In this document: positions 1-11,606 of the stretch, piece by piece | How the letters are laid out: each line of letters opens with the position of its first letter | Numbering within the stretch: position 1 is the first letter of the stretch | NCBI GenBank assembly: GCA_021018995.1 | Contig: CM037593.1 | Location: 34,609,810 to 34,673,809, forward strand | From: Chloranthus sessilifolius | Lineage: Eukaryota; Streptophyta; Magnoliopsida; Chloranthales; Chloranthaceae | DNA: 64,000 nt | Reading direction: 5' to 3' | Program-made: the position numbers and the translations under genes | Notes under the pieces: generated by a model | The model's input: only the letters and a program-made list of their open reading frames with translations | Told to the model about the DNA's origin: nothing | Database searches by the model: none

Positions 1-1242
1 ATCGGTGGGCCTACTTGAGCATTGTCTTTCAATTTTTTTAATTTTTCGTCATTTAAAGTACCTTAGCTGATTGGCGGGCCTACTTGTGCAAGCATATTCC
101 AATAGTGGACGCTGGCCCGTAGTGGCGGCACGGGATCATCACCCCCAGTCTTTAAACTAAAGAAAACTTCCATAAAAAAAAAGCTTTGAAAAAAAAATTA
201 AAATTAAACCAAGAATAGGGAGCTTAATTAACTTATTTTTATAGGGTAGATTTTAAAAGGGTTGGGTTTAGGCACACATACAACCACTCGGGTCTTAATA
301 TAGCGGCAGCCCCTAGTGGTGATGATCCAGAAAAGTCCCAGCCCACCTAGTATCTGAGAAGGTGCTTGCGCTGGAGGTATATTGGGTGGATTCCCATTCT
401 AAAGCTTAAAATCCTTGGGGAGCGCGCTAGCGAGTTATACCGGACTCAAATCCTTTAGGTGCGGTGAGGAGAGAACCGATCATCAAAAAATAGCTCAGTT
501 TTCGGAAGCCTAGCTTCCACAAAAACTAAAACAAAAGAGACCCATTTCGGGTGTTGGCTGCTGCTGCCTTACAGATCTGGAGTCCCATATTAGCCTGGCG
601 CAAGTATTAGTTGCGCCAGTACAAAAAGCTGGAATTTATAACTAGCGCAACTAACAGTTGCATTAGCTTTAAATCCTCAAATTTTACCTTGGTGCAACTA
701 ATAGTTGCGCTAGTTTAAAAAAGGAGTCCTGCTACTTGGGCGCATGTATTATTTACGCCAGGCCTGTTCTGCACAGTAGCTGCCTGAATCTGTGGCCTTT
801 TCACCTCCCGAGTCCCCCGATCAGTGTGCTTAGTGCCTTTGTTTGGGCCCGCTATCTCCGACACCCAATACGCCCCCGCCGGTCAAAAGAAGGCAACTTC
901 TTTTTGGCTCATTCCGGGGGATCTGGTTGTTTATCTCGATTTTCGTGCCTTCAATAGATCGAAGGTCCTCCTTCGATTCTTTCGAAGTGCGTCGGAATCG
1001 TCGTCGCAGGTCTCAAATCAGGGTATGAAGGCCATCCGAGAAAGGAATTCCAAGGCCTCGGAACCTTTGTTTTATAAAAAAGGTCTTTCCAAAAAATAAT
1101 ATTAAAAATCAAAAAACCTAAAAAATAGAGTTCTTGTGGCGCCGGCACGACAGCGTCATCTTGCCCTCGATCATCCTGTAGGGGAAGGAGGAGGATTTTT
1201 GGGCCTTATCCAAGGCACCCTTACCCAACCCGTTCCTGTAGA
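1..1242 (+). other. Degenerate 5' leader or 5' LTR remnant of the Tat element
   Basis: I see no convincing gene here. The short open frames are not protein-like. Around 595-760 the sequence resembles the 3' LTR at 17850-18075: both hold four short palindromes of the GCGCAACTAATAGTTGCGC type, and the bases just before two of them also match. This suggests that the window opens in or near a diverged 5' LTR. No LTR end, primer binding site or target duplication could be placed, so the boundary between LTR and leader is unresolved. The sequence could also be a different, related insertion. Confidence 0.35.
595..760. repeat. Four-unit palindrome array, left copy
   Basis: Four palindromic or near-palindromic units occur at 595-619, 643-663, 692-710 and 739-760, about 47 bases apart. 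The core is GCGCAAC-TAATA-GTTGCGC. Units two and three align, with their upstream spacers, to the first two units of the array in the 3' LTR of the same element. The fourth unit is degenerate. A function is not known. Confidence 0.6.
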
Positions 1243-2684
1243 ATGTTGTGGGTAGTGGACCCGACTTTCGTCGATCCCGACTCATCCCCGCCACATTCTC
1301 CAATCCACTCCCATTCAGGAGAAGTTTTTTCCACCATCCCCCTCACCCAATCACCCTTTGCCGTTACCAGCCCGTTTGGCACCCCCATTTTCCCCACCAC
1401 TACTTCCCAAAACATCCAAAGTCCAACCCCCAACTCCCCATCTTTTGCCCAAAACCATGTCCATACCAAGTCCATCACATTTCCCACCCATATCCATGAC
1501 AAACCCAAACCCATTCTCCCAATCCACATTCATGCCCCATTTCCCATCTTCCCCCTATAAGCTCGATCCACCCACATTCACATACACCATTTTCGCCCTA
1601 TCCAACCCCCCACAAATCCCTCCATCTACTCAGGTCATGCCCATTTTTACCGGGGCCATGCCCGATTTTTTCCAAACATCCACACCCCACCAATCATCAT
1701 CCCTAAACATCCCTAATCCTTCCCCATCCTTTGCCCCACCTCAACTCTCCAATCCACCTCATACCCCCTCACATACCATGGTCATGCCCAATTATACCAG
1801 GGCCATGCCCAATTTTCCTTCCACATCCATCCCATCCATACCCAATCATCTCTTAAATCTACCACCCACATCCGATCATCCTTCCATGACTATGATGGAG
1901 GAGATGTTTCAAGCCTACTCCTCATGGAAGGCTTCCCAAAATACATCTCCTTCACACCCCACATCCATGAACCCATCCTAAACCTTAGCCAACCTCCATG
2001 CTTCACTCCCCCATGACCCCCATCAACCTCCCATAATTTACACCATCCAAACCCCCACCTCCCACATGGCCCAAGGCCCATTGGCCCCCTTTTTCCAGGG
2101 CCCAATGGCCCAATACCCTACCACCCAGACCCACCAAGGGCCCATAACTCGGACCCATCAAGGGCCCATGGATTAGACCCACTAAGGCCCACTGACCAAG
2201 GGCCCACGACCCAAACCCATCAAGGGCCCATGGCCCAAAATGACCAAGGCTTCATGGCCCAAGCCCAAACCCCACACTCATACCTTCCACAATACCCCCA
2301 ACATTTCGCCCAACCTTCACACCCTGTTCAAACCCATGCCATACCCCAAATCCAATTTTCCCATGGCCCCACACCCTAAGGCCATCTCCAAACCTTCCCC
2401 CATATCCAATGGCCCCATCAGGCCCCACCTCAAAACCAAACTTTCATTTATCCCATCACCCAACAAAACTTTCCTTACCCCCAATGGGCTCACCCAACCC
2501 CCACTCATGTCATTCCCATCCAACCCATGCAACACCAATAAGAGAATCTCACCCTCGCTGCACATTATGTCCACTAGCAGTTTGAGGAGGATGAGATTAG
2601 GAATAGTGGAGCCTATGCTGGGGCATTGACCAGCCTTAACCCTCCTCCCATAATTGCCCACCCCTTGGTGGCCCAGAGTGAAAT
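1243..2684 (+). pseudogene. Tat gag N-terminal proline-rich region
   Basis: This is a long C-rich, G-poor stretch that translates into Pro, Ser, Thr, His and Asn-rich protein in several frames. The frame at 1358-1981 includes a short acidic helix-like piece (MMEEMFQAYSSWKASQ), and 2240-2629 continues in the same frame after a stop. Many Tat and Ogre gag proteins have such a low-complexity N-terminal part before the conserved gag core, and this one lies directly upstream of that core. The last codons before the solo LTR (2671-2684) run in frame into the gag core at 5023. Frameshifts make the original start uncertain. The proline-rich frames on the minus strand are shadows. Confidence 0.55.
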
Positions 2685-4204
2685 TGTGACAGCCCAAATT
2701 TCGGCACTCCGAAACCCGGGCCATCGGCACAGCCCTCGAGGCCGTGCCCCATGATTACGTGCGGAACACTTGGTGCGTCCCATTCACAATAGTACCCATA
2801 TATAGGATTTAATGCAAGTAAACCTCCAATTCTACTATAAGCTAAACCCAAAATAATAATCCAAAAGATAGTTCTCATTTCATGCCTCAGCATGAACAAA
2901 AGAATCAACCCGAACCATTAGTGCCTTATCTAAGGTCACTCCCAATGGTTCGACAAAATAATATTACATGTATCTTTACGTTTACAAAAAATATGGCCGG
3001 GCATACCAAGCCGTAAATCTTTCTTTCTCAAAACACTATCAAAGTAAGCAGCGAACCTCCTAGAAGAATTTATCTGGAGGAGGCTCAAATTCCTCCCTTG
3101 GAAAGTACTCTGGGTCCTCGGGCTCAACCACGTCAGTAGCCATGCCTAGCTCGTCGGTGGCAACTCCTAAATCATCATCTGTGACATATAGTCAAGGGTG
3201 AGCTACATCCTAGCTCAATAGGGGAAATATCACAACAAGTATATCTTTCTTACTAACATATATTTCATGACAGGAATAAAACATAGGCTCACAATTATCT
3301 TTGCTTGAAACAAATAAATTTAAGATGCAATAAACACTTTGACTACAATTATTACCTACTCTTTGAAATTCAAAAATGATCACTATTTTCCTTTAGTTGC
3401 AACCAGGCTGAGACCATGACTTAAATCTTAACTTAAATAATCCCCGAGCAATATAGCATCGAGCCTCGATGGAATACCCTCCATCGTCGTCTAATCAGAC
3501 TATTTTTCCTTTAATTGTCCACGTCCCTAACTCGTAGGCGGCGGCTATACTACTACTACACATCCCTGGGATGTCTGCTGGTATACGGATTAGCCACCGT
3601 ACCGGTCACGGATATCCTGTCGAGTCAGTCACGGGTATCCGAACCTTAAATCAAATTATGCAATACATATAGTTATTCACCTTGAATTTGTACTAATAGA
3701 TAATAACACCCAGCCCGTGCATTCTGAATTACTGTTTATCTCTTAACGTGGATCTTTACATCCACCATACATCCCTGGGATGTCACGTTATCAGTTGCAT
3801 CTCTGCGATGCCTATGCGTTCTTACATCCCTGGGATGATTGAACTCTTACTTAATAAGTTTACTATTTTATCTTTATAGACATGCACACACCATTGCCAT
3901 TAACCATTACTCCTTTCATTAACTGAAACTCAAAACAATATTTTAAGAGGCATGCATCATAAACTATCACTACATATGTGCTCGTAGTACAGTGTACTAG
4001 TTGAGATATTCCCCTACCTTACATACATCTCAAACCCTCGAATTCTCTAATCCGTTTCTTCTACGATTTATACGCCGATCCGGCTTGACCTAGGTATGAT
4101 CAACACATGTAAAACATTACCACAAGGTATAACCATTGGGTCAAAAAGGCCTAGGTTCAACCACTAATTCTTTACAAGCTAAAATAAGCCTTAAAACTTA
4201 AATT

Positions 4205-4412
4205 TACCCAAATCGTTCGAACGAATTTCAAAATCGTTCGAATAAATTTCAATTTCGTTCGAACGATTTCATTTCGTTCGAACGAATCACTCGGGACACT
4301 ATTGTCCCCCATAGCAAAATCATTCGAACGAATTACTCAGAAACTCTTCTTCTTGCTTTTTACTTTCTCTAGCCAAATTCGTTCAATCGAAATTTCATTT
4401 CGTTCGAACGAA
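4205..4412. repeat. Palindrome array, TTCGTTCGAACGAA type
   Basis: Several perfect or near-perfect copies of the palindrome TTCGTTCGAACGAA lie here (for example near 4212, 4252, 4273 and 4397), with one-mismatch versions between them. They lie about 400-600 bases downstream of the TATA-like box of this solo LTR, read on the minus strand, so they would be inside the transcribed leader of the parent element. Confidence 0.75.
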
Positions 4413-4805
4413 TTTGCTCTTTCTCAGCCATAGATCGAGTTCATCTCTCTTGAACTCATCCGATCAACTACCTTTTTATGATCCTTATTTTCTCATGTTT
4501 AAATTACTAAATGCTATATTTTTAGCTACAAAATAAATATATCAAAATCTAAACTTACCTCTTTCAGTTAGATCCTTTGATCCCAACTTTTAGCTCACTA
4601 GGGTTTCACAAACCCTCAACCAAATTCTCTCCTCGATCCCGAGCTCAATCTGTTAGTTTCTCCGAGCCAAGGTCGATGATTTGCATTCACTGCAATACTC
4701 TTTATTTTCCCACAATCACTCACACATTTACTCTCTCTCTCTCTCTTAACTTCTCTCAACCACTTCTTCAAACAAGGAAATAACTCCTCTCCTCTTCTTT
4801 TCTTT

Positions 4806-4813
4806 TATTTATA
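4806..4813 (-). promoter_or_regulatory. Probable TATA box of solo LTR
   Basis: TATAAATA on the minus strand, about 210 bases inside the 5' end of the LTR. TATA-like boxes occur at comparable places in the related LTRs (near 24234, 28901 and 43775). Confidence 0.5.
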
Positions 4814-5022
4814 ATCTAGTTTTATAATTTCGTGTAAAGCACATACAACTATCTAAGTGTATGTACTCACACATTCTATCTATCACTCTTATTCCACTTA
4901 ACACTCACTTTCACAGTGTTCAACTAAGTCAACCGAGTCAATGTTGACCCGATTAAACACTTGACCAGTTGGTCTGCATCCCGAGGTGCACTATTTAAGT
5001 ATGAAATTTCCGAGACGTTATA

Positions 5023-6458
5023 GAAATCCAACCAACGGCTGAGAAGGCAGCCCCTGTATCGAAAGAGTCAGAGAAGCTTAAAGAACAGTTGGACAAAATA
5101 CAAAAGTAGTTGATGAAAATGGGTGGTGCTGAAATCCATGCTACGGACTTCACAGATTTGTGTTTGTTCGTCGAGGTCCCCTTACCCCCTAAATTTAAAA
5201 TGCCGGCCTTCGACAAATACAACGGCACTGGCAATCCAATAGCACACCTAAAGTCCTACTGTGGGGACATGTGCCAATATGGAGGAGACGAAAAACTACT
5301 GATAAAAGTCTTTCAAAAGAGTTTGACCGGTCTTGCTTTGAGATGGTTCACATCTTTAGAACCATCTATGATGAAGACATGGAAAGACTTAACACACCTA
5401 TTCCAAGAACAATATGTCTACAACATAGACATTGAACCGCATAAGTCAGACTTGGCCCGCTTAAGGCAGAACCCGAATGAGACCTTCAGTGACTATTTGG
5501 GATGCTAGAGAGCACTAGTAGCTCAAGTCAGAAACAGGATACCTGACGATGAGCAGATCGAAATGATTTCAAAAAATACTCTACCAGTGATCTTGGACTT
5601 CTTGGTGTACTAGCAGCAGTCCAGCTTTGCTGATCTAGTAAGAAATGCCAATAGATGCGAGGACGCGATCAGGGAAGGTCGCTTGAATAAAAATGTACCA
5701 AGCAAAACTAGTAGGGTCAGGAGGTTTTCAGAGCAGAGGAACGATAAGAGAACCGAGGCCGATGTCTAGAATGTCGCCAATACTAGGCCCAATAATAATG
5801 TAACCCCATTCCAATTTCAAGCGGCACAGCCAGCTCCCGTCAAGACCGGGCTGATAAAGAGAGCAGCGAATGGGCAGGGAATGCAAATGACCCCAGAGAG
5901 GAGAGCCCGTTATGATCGAGTCTTTACGCCCTTGGGGAAATCCTTGAGTGTACTTTTGCCATTATTAATTGAAAATGGTTTAATAACTGTTCTCCAACCA
6001 CGACCTCCTCCCAATCCAATTCCATATAATTTTGACCCCAATACTCATTGCAATTTACATAAGGGTCCGGGTCTTCCAACTGATCGCTGCTTCCCAATGA
6101 AGCACATGATCCAAGATTTAATCGATGCTGGAAAGATCATTCTCCCTACACCCACCCAAGCAAACCAGCACGCAAACATCCATCAAGTGCCATTACCCCC
6201 ACATCCTATCGGAGGAGCAAGTCCCAGACCCACCATCAAGATGATAGAAAGTGAGGAGGAATTTGAATTTGATCTGTCCAATTACATCAATGATCAGGAG
6301 GGTTATGTGGCACCATTGCCAAGGAATAATGAAAAAAGGAATATTGGGGTGATTGAACCCCTGAATTTATCTAATTATTTTCCCAGCCCCGCACCACAAG
6401 TCGAGCCCTTAGATCTCAGGGCATACTTTCCATCACCCACACCCGTCAATTATGTGCA
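5023..6458 (+). pseudogene. Tat gag core and zinc-finger-like segment
   Basis: This is the capsid-like Retrotrans_gag domain of the Tat element. Conserved features are FDKYNGTGNPIAHLKSY, LTGLALRWF, then FSDYLG and, further on, FTPLGKSLSVLLPLL, RPPPNPIPYNFDPN and KHMIQDLIDAGKI. The last part is the C-x2-H-x-G type finger of Tat gag, here with the usual PGH changed to PGL, so metal binding is probably lost. One frame is kept for the whole segment apart from four TAG stops at 5107, 5506, 5611 and 5767. The frame enters from 2684 across the solo LTR and leaves at 6458 into 8096 across the second insertion. It would build the virus-like particle, but this copy cannot make it. Confidence 0.85.
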
Positions 6459-8090
6459 TGGTGTGATTTTTAACTGTGATGTTTTACTCGCAAGCGCAAG
6501 AATCAGATTGTATATAGTGGGTGCAGGATACGAGATCGTTCCCACGAGGACTATTTTGGAAGATCTAAAAAGAAGAGACAGTAATTCAAGAAATCTATCA
6601 ATGAATAACAGTACCCTACCAATATTATGATTTAGGCGGTTTTGTGAGATGACAATTACTGACTACAAACTAAAACTTAATTAATAATTCAAAAATAAAG
6701 GTAAAGATGAAGATGCTAAATCCTCTCATCTTTGGTTTGTTCTTCCCGTAATACAAATCTAAGGATTAAACTATGAGATTTACCATTGAAGAAAAATATC
6801 TTTTATAGAAGATAAATGGTCAAAACCCAGATAGGTTCCACGTTGCATCCCTGCAATCAGGACTTAATTTTAGGGATGATTTCCATATGTAAATCTGGGA
6901 TCAAGGGCATAGCTCGGCACACTTGATCTCAGATTTTGAATAAAAATCATCCCCAGTAAAATTTCCAACAAGACTACCACCATAGATCTGAGATCAAGGG
7001 GATGGCTAGGCACACTTGATTTCAGATTAGGGAGTAATTAAAATAAAATTACCATTACAGATCCAAGATCGAGGGCATGGCTCGGCACACTCGATCCTGG
7101 ATCATAATCGTAAGTAGATCCACACGATGAAAGCAAAAAGATCATATTATTAGAAGTGCATCCCTCGGATGGGAATCATTAGATCCCCATCCCTAAGAAA
7201 CTAGCCACACATGTTGTAATTAAATGACATAAACAAATAAGGAATGAAAAATAACATCAATTTAATTAATTAAAAATACCTCAACCTTCAGTAGAAATTC
7301 TTTGATCCACAAGTACGATGATCTTCAGAAACGAAATTAATAATGCTCTCTACTAATCTTTAAATTTAAACTAGGAATCAACTGAACAAAAATACTAAAT
7401 TGAAGAAAGGAATGCTGAAAAGATTAAAGGAACAAAGCTCTAAAAAAGAATCAAATATATTCTATCTCTACGTCTAGCTATCTAAAAATAAAAGTCCTCT
7501 CTAGTTCTCTTTCTCGAATTGTTGGTTTGGCTTTAAATACTCTCTAAGTCACGTAGGTTTCCTGGCTCGAAAAGTCAGGGTCGATTAATCGACCTTATAG
7601 GGTCGATGCATCAACCCTCCTAAAAATCTGCACTACGGAGTCACTTCCATTTCAAACTCCTTTCGGTACCTTGATTAATCGAGTAAAGGGTCGATTAATC
7701 GACCTTCCCAGATTTCCATGAACTTCCGCCCAACTTTGCATCAGACACGGCCTCGGTATTTCAGCCATAACTTTCTACTCCGACCTCAGATTGACATGAT
7801 TCTTACGGCATTGGAAAGATGCCTGAAAGCTCTACAAAGTTTGGGTTTTAGCAATTTCATGAATATAACATCTTGAAGGTCTAAATTGAGCTGTAAGTTG
7901 CACTAAGTTCTCGATGACCCAAGGTTGCAGTGTTTTGACATTATTTTCAGAATTCTTGGGCTGTTTTATGCACTTGGATTGTATTTACCTGAAACACTTC
8001 AAATCTCATAATTCTCATCAGATAGCCTTCATCGGATAGCTAAATGTAGGTATTTAGGGGTAAAATATCATCATATTTTACTACTCATCA
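6459..8090. mobile_element. LTR-like insertion (probable solo LTR) in Tat gag
   Basis: A 1.63-kb block beginning TGGTGTG and ending ACTCATCA, flanked by the perfect 5-bp duplication GTGCA (6454-6458 and 8091-8095). The gag codons on both sides join in frame when it is removed. It contains no protein-like frame. The TG...CA ends and 5-bp duplication point to a solo LTR, or a small non-autonomous LTR element. Near its left end, 6500-6560, it carries a stretch (GATCGTTCCCACGAGGAC) whose reverse complement resembles the right end of the LTR-like block at 19993-20070. It also holds repeats of an (R)GATC-CAAG-GGC-TGGC-like motif near 6900-7100 and a small palindrome cluster. Family and orientation are not determined. 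Confidence 0.75.
7578..7712. repeat. Short palindromes GGTCGATTAATCGACC
   Basis: Two copies of GGTCGATTAATCGACC, at about 7580 and 7689, with related partial motifs between them. The core TCGATTAATCGA is the same 12-mer that fills the LTRs of the inner chromovirus further right, although the surrounding LTRs are not recognisably related. Confidence 0.65.
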
Positions 8091-8784
8091 GTGCACACAA
8101 ATGCATATCAACCATACACCACCACCCCCATCAACCACCCAATGAACCAACAGGCCCCCAATCCTCCACCGCCAATAAATTATCAATGGCATGCTCCCCC
8201 CGCCCCCCCCCCCATTACCCCCAGTTCAACCACTAGCAAGCTCTGCTACTCCCATCAATTACCCCATGGCCCATCAAACCCCCAATCCTCCACCACCCAT
8301 CAACTACCAATGGCCTACCTTTACCCCTTTTCCCCCAATACCACCACCCTCGAGCTTCACCACCCCCCTCTAGCCCAAGCTAGCCACCCAACCTACCGCC
8401 ACTGAAATAAACCAAGTGTTGCCCACACCTTCAGAGCCATCTGTACATACACCCCAAGTACCGGCAGCCATACCTTTCCAGCTCTCGGGACCAACCTATG
8501 ATCCTCATCAGGTCCCGGTAAGCTACGAGAAAACAGATGTCAATGCCAGCGGCAGCAACAGAGAAGGGGCAGTGGACTTTGTCACCCGGTCTAGGAGGAA
8601 ATCAAAGCAGTCAGAAGCACCAGTAGTAGCACAAGCCCAACCAGAGGGGAAGAAGGATAGCGCAGTGAACCCCTTCAAAAAAATGAGTCGAGAACATATA
8701 CTAGAGACTCAACTGAGAAGAATGCCCACCCATATAACCATTTGGGATCTATTGATGACGGTCCCACTCCATTTCTAAGCATTA
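8091..8784 (+). pseudogene. Tat gag C-terminus to protease linker
   Basis: The gag frame resumes after the insertion as a proline-rich tract in which a segment containing NPPPPINYQW is repeated (about 8160 and 8280). A frameshift near 8400 leads into the 8416 frame. That frame carries GAVDFVTRSRR, matching the VTRSG(R) segment found between gag and protease in Tat elements, and MSREHILETQLRRMPTHITIWDLL, which corresponds to the conserved stretch before the protease. A TAA stop at 8776 interrupts it in the same frame as the protease that follows. It is a linker or processing region rather than a separate gene. Confidence 0.75.
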
Positions 8785-9309
8785 ATGGGAGCATTAAAAA
8801 ATGCTCATGTATCGCTTCAAGTCCGCCCAGATGAAGTCGGGCAGATAATTGGGCAAGTGATGGCTCCAAATGCCATCTCATTCTCTGATGCTGATCTACC
8901 TGAGGAAGGATGTAGCCATTCAAAATCCTTAAACATAACCGTTGAGTCTGGAAATATGATCATTCCCCTGGTTTTGATTGATAATGGGTCGGTGTTGAAT
9001 ATATGCCTACTAAGAACAACCACCAAGATTGGGGTGGACCCATGCATGTTGAGACCCACGAGAACCAGCGCCCAAGGTTTTGACAACACTAGGAGAGAGA
9101 TCATGGGAGAAGTTGATCTTGAGCTATTGATTGGGCCAACGACCTTCTCCATATTATTTCAAGTAATGGACATCAAATCCTCGTTTAATCTATCACTGGG
9201 GTGCCCGTGGTTGCACGAGGTTGGAGCAATCCCCTCCACACTACACCAAAAACTCAAATTTACATCTAGGCATAAGATCATCACGATCATCGGGCGAGGG
9301 GCACAGTGA
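8785..9309 (+). pseudogene. Tat aspartic protease (retropepsin)
   Basis: Retropepsin domain of the gag-pol polyprotein. The active-site motif is VLIDNGSVLNI near residues 66-76, the D-N-G-S form typical of Tat and Athila elements instead of D-S/T-G. Flanking family features are present: FSDADLPEEG before it, then EIMGEVDLELLIGP, FQVMDI and LGCPWLHEVGAIPSTLHQKLKF. It would cut the polyprotein into mature parts. The frame is open for 174 codons, then shifts by one base near 9250-9300 into the next segment. The aspartate is present, but upstream and downstream stops make the copy inactive as a polyprotein. Confidence 0.85.
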
Positions 9310-10108
9310 GAAAGAAAATGCTGCCAATAGCGTCAAAAAACCTAATGTGTTGGATGTGCTGCACACCGCTAAGGACGTCGACCTCCACAATTTTGAATAT
9401 GAGGTATTACCGATACTCTCAGAGCCCATCGAGGCCATCATGCCTAAAACAGGAGGCGGTATGGTAGCAACGGTGGTTATGCTCCAAAAGTCGGGCTATC
9501 AGAAAGGTCGAGGGCTCGGGCCTAGACGATAGGGTAGAAGAGAGTCAGTCATTGTCGAGGGACAGAAAGTTCATTTTGAGTTAGGTTACACGGAAGAAGA
9601 GGTCCAAGAGGCCAAAGAAAAAGTCAGGGTCGCCGCAGCTACAAGAGCTCGAGGAATCAATATAGAAGAGAAACCCCGCCCACATCAGGGAATCCTTTGT
9701 CACCGCTGGGGTCGTAAAGATCAATCGAAATGGGGTAACCCATTTAACCCCACATAGACCCATAGCCCTTGTCCATCCCACCAATCCCCGCATTACCCTT
9801 CCTAGCTTAGAGATAAATCTGGCCGCGTTGCCCCTTTTCGAAGAATGACGACTAGTACCTGAACAAACTCCCCCTGTGGTAAATCACTACAAAACGGTAT
9901 TAGCGTTTGAGGATATAATCTCAGACGAAATGGAGATCAACATGATGGAGGCTGACTCCAAAGAGCCATATCAGTCAGCACCCTCCATCCGAACAAGTAA
10001 AGAAGCGGCCTCTCAGGTACGCAACTGGGCATCTTTGCTCCAAACCCAAAAAGCGGAGAGTGACCTAAAATTTGGCACCCGTTTCCCAAAAAAAACAACC
10101 TATAAAAA
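9310..10108 (+). pseudogene. Tat pol linker with G-patch-like motif
   Basis: Continues from the protease after a frameshift. The segment MLQKSGYQKGRGLGPRR (near 9480-9530) matches the small G-patch-like motif (GY-x-G-x-GLG) found between protease and RT in many Tat elements. It is followed by acidic and basic linker sequence (FELGYTEEEVQEAKEKV). Stops at 9530 and about 9755 and a frame change before 9876 break the frame. The function of the motif in these elements is not established. Confidence 0.6.
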
Positions 10109-10273
10109 GTGAGATAAGCCTTTGGCAGGCAATACCTTGTATATACACAAACTAGCACTGTCAAGGGTCTATCTCTGAAGAAAACAAAAATCTCAAAAAA
10201 ATTGAAAAAATACAAAATTTCAAAAACATCAAAAAAATATAAAGTCCAAAAATATTGTCATTTAAAATTTCAG
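10109..10273 (+). other. Candidate intron between protease and RT of the Tat element
   Basis: A strongly A/T-rich stretch, unlike the coding DNA on either side, that opens with a donor-like GTGAGA and closes with AATTTCAG. Protein similarity stops at its left edge, where the upstream frame meets TGA inside the donor, and starts again soon after the right edge. Ogre elements are known to carry a spliced intron between protease and RT, which is the same place. Against it, joining the two sides does not keep the frame in this decayed copy, and another donor (GTATAT at 10139) is possible. Confidence 0.35.
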
Positions 10274-11606
10274 ATAAAATTCCACAAAAAGATGCCTTAA
10301 TCAAAATATCCGTCCCACATAAAATCGACCCCTTTCCTATAGAAATATAAGAAGAGGTAGGTGTTACGAGTCTGGACGAGGATGTCCCCTTTGAGGAGCT
10401 CCCTAATGAGCTCCTTGATCAGTTTACCGAATTTGAGCATGGCCCTACCCCCATTATCGAAGAAACAAAAGATATCAGTTTAGGGACTATGGAGATTCTC
10501 AAAATAACCAAGATCGAAACGTCACTGTCTCCCAAAGAAAGAAAAAGCATGATCGAATTCCTTCGGTCATACCAAGACATTTTTGCTTGGTCCTACGAGG
10601 ACATGCCCGGTTTGGACACTAATTTGCATGAGTTGCCTCTCTACCCTAATATGAAGCCGGTTAAGCAGAAGTTGAGATGTCTCCAACCCGAGTGAATGCT
10701 AAAAGTCAAAGATGAGGTTATCAAGCAGTATGATGCAGGGTCTCTCATGGTATCCAAATACCCACAGTGGCTAGCCAATATTGTGCATGTGCCGAGGAAA
10801 GATGGAAAGGCCTGCATGTGTATCAATTTCTGTAATTTGAACATAGCGAGCCCGAAGGACAATTTCCCATTGCCGCACATCAACATCTTGGTTGATAGCA
10901 CTGCTAAGTATGGGATGCTTTCTTTTATGGATAGATTCTCGGGATACAATCAGATAAAGATAACAGAGGCAAATCGAGAGAAGACTGCGTTCATCACCCC
11001 TTGGGGAACCTTCTGCTACAAAGTCATGCCATTTGGGCTAAAGAATGCTGGTGCAACATACCAAAGACTATGACCGCATTATTTCACGACATGATGCACC
11101 GAGAGATTGAAGTGTATGTCGATGACATGATTGCCAAGTCACCAGAGCGAGGCGGCCATCTGGTAAACCTCCAGAAACTGTTTGAGAGGCTGAGAAAATA
11201 CAGGTTATGTCTGAATCCACAGAAGTGCGCATTTGGCGCTATGTCCGAGAAACTGTTGGGGTTCATCATCAGCAAGAGAGGAATTGAGGTCGACCCAGTC
11301 AAAGTCAAAGCTAACACAGAAATGCCACCATCGTCTACTGAGAAAGAAGTTAAAGGGTTCTTAAGTAGAATACAATATATCAGTCGGTTCATCACACAAC
11401 TAACCGCAATCTGCTCGCTGATCTTCAAGCTACTTCGGAAGAACTCACCCTTTGAATGGAACGACGATTGTCAGGCAACATTTGATAAAATCAAAAGCTA
11501 CCTCCTTAACCCACCTGTGTTAGTAACACCCGAGCCAGGGAGACCACTCTTGATGTATCTCTCCATGATAAAAGTTTCGATGGGATGTAAGCAAGAATTT
11601 TACTGA
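10274..11606 (+). pseudogene. Tat reverse transcriptase
   Basis: RNA-directed DNA polymerase domain. It starts with the Tat RT leader (RSYQDIFAWSYEDMPGLD, near 10570-10620). It then shows VPRKDGKACMCINF, PKDNFPLPHIN, MLSFMDRFSGYNQIKI, FITPWGTFCYKVMPFGLKNAGATYQR and the catalytic YVDDMIAKS at about 11115. The thumb region continues with KYRLCLNPQKCAFG and the connection with FEWNDDCQATFDKIK. A TGA at 10693 and a frameshift near 11070 break it, and another frameshift near 11560 separates it from RNase H. The catalytic aspartates are readable, but no single open frame remains. Confidence 0.88.

Larger units (their letters stand above)
2685..5022 (-). mobile_element. Solo LTR of a chromovirus (Tekay-like) in Tat gag
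   Basis: The block starts TGTGACAGCCC and ends GTTATA (probably decayed from the TTACA end of its relatives). It is flanked by the 5-bp duplication GAAAT at 2680-2684 and 5023-5027. Removing it restores one continuous Tat gag frame, because insertion plus duplication is a multiple of three. It shares its layout with the LTRs at 21948, 26498, 37067 and 41305: a GGATATCC module near 3590-3640, a GAGCTACATCCTAGCTCAAT module near 3200, a palindrome array and a minus-strand TATA box. No internal region remains, so it is a solo LTR left by LTR-LTR recombination. By its TATA box and by comparison with the complete elements it lies on the minus strand. Confidence 0.85.

Noticed and set aside
2317-2908. 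Minus-strand frames opposite the Tat proline-rich region
   Set aside because: They are complementary to low-complexity gag sequence, run into the solo LTR and show no protein features.
6633-8085. The 6459-8090 block as an intron of gag
   Set aside because: It has TG...CA ends and a perfect GTGCA duplication but no GT-AG borders at the coding junction. Insertion explains it better.
8091-8405. Proline-rich frame as a separate small gene
   Set aside because: It continues the Tat gag frame once the insertion is removed. Its first codon is GTG in the middle of gag.
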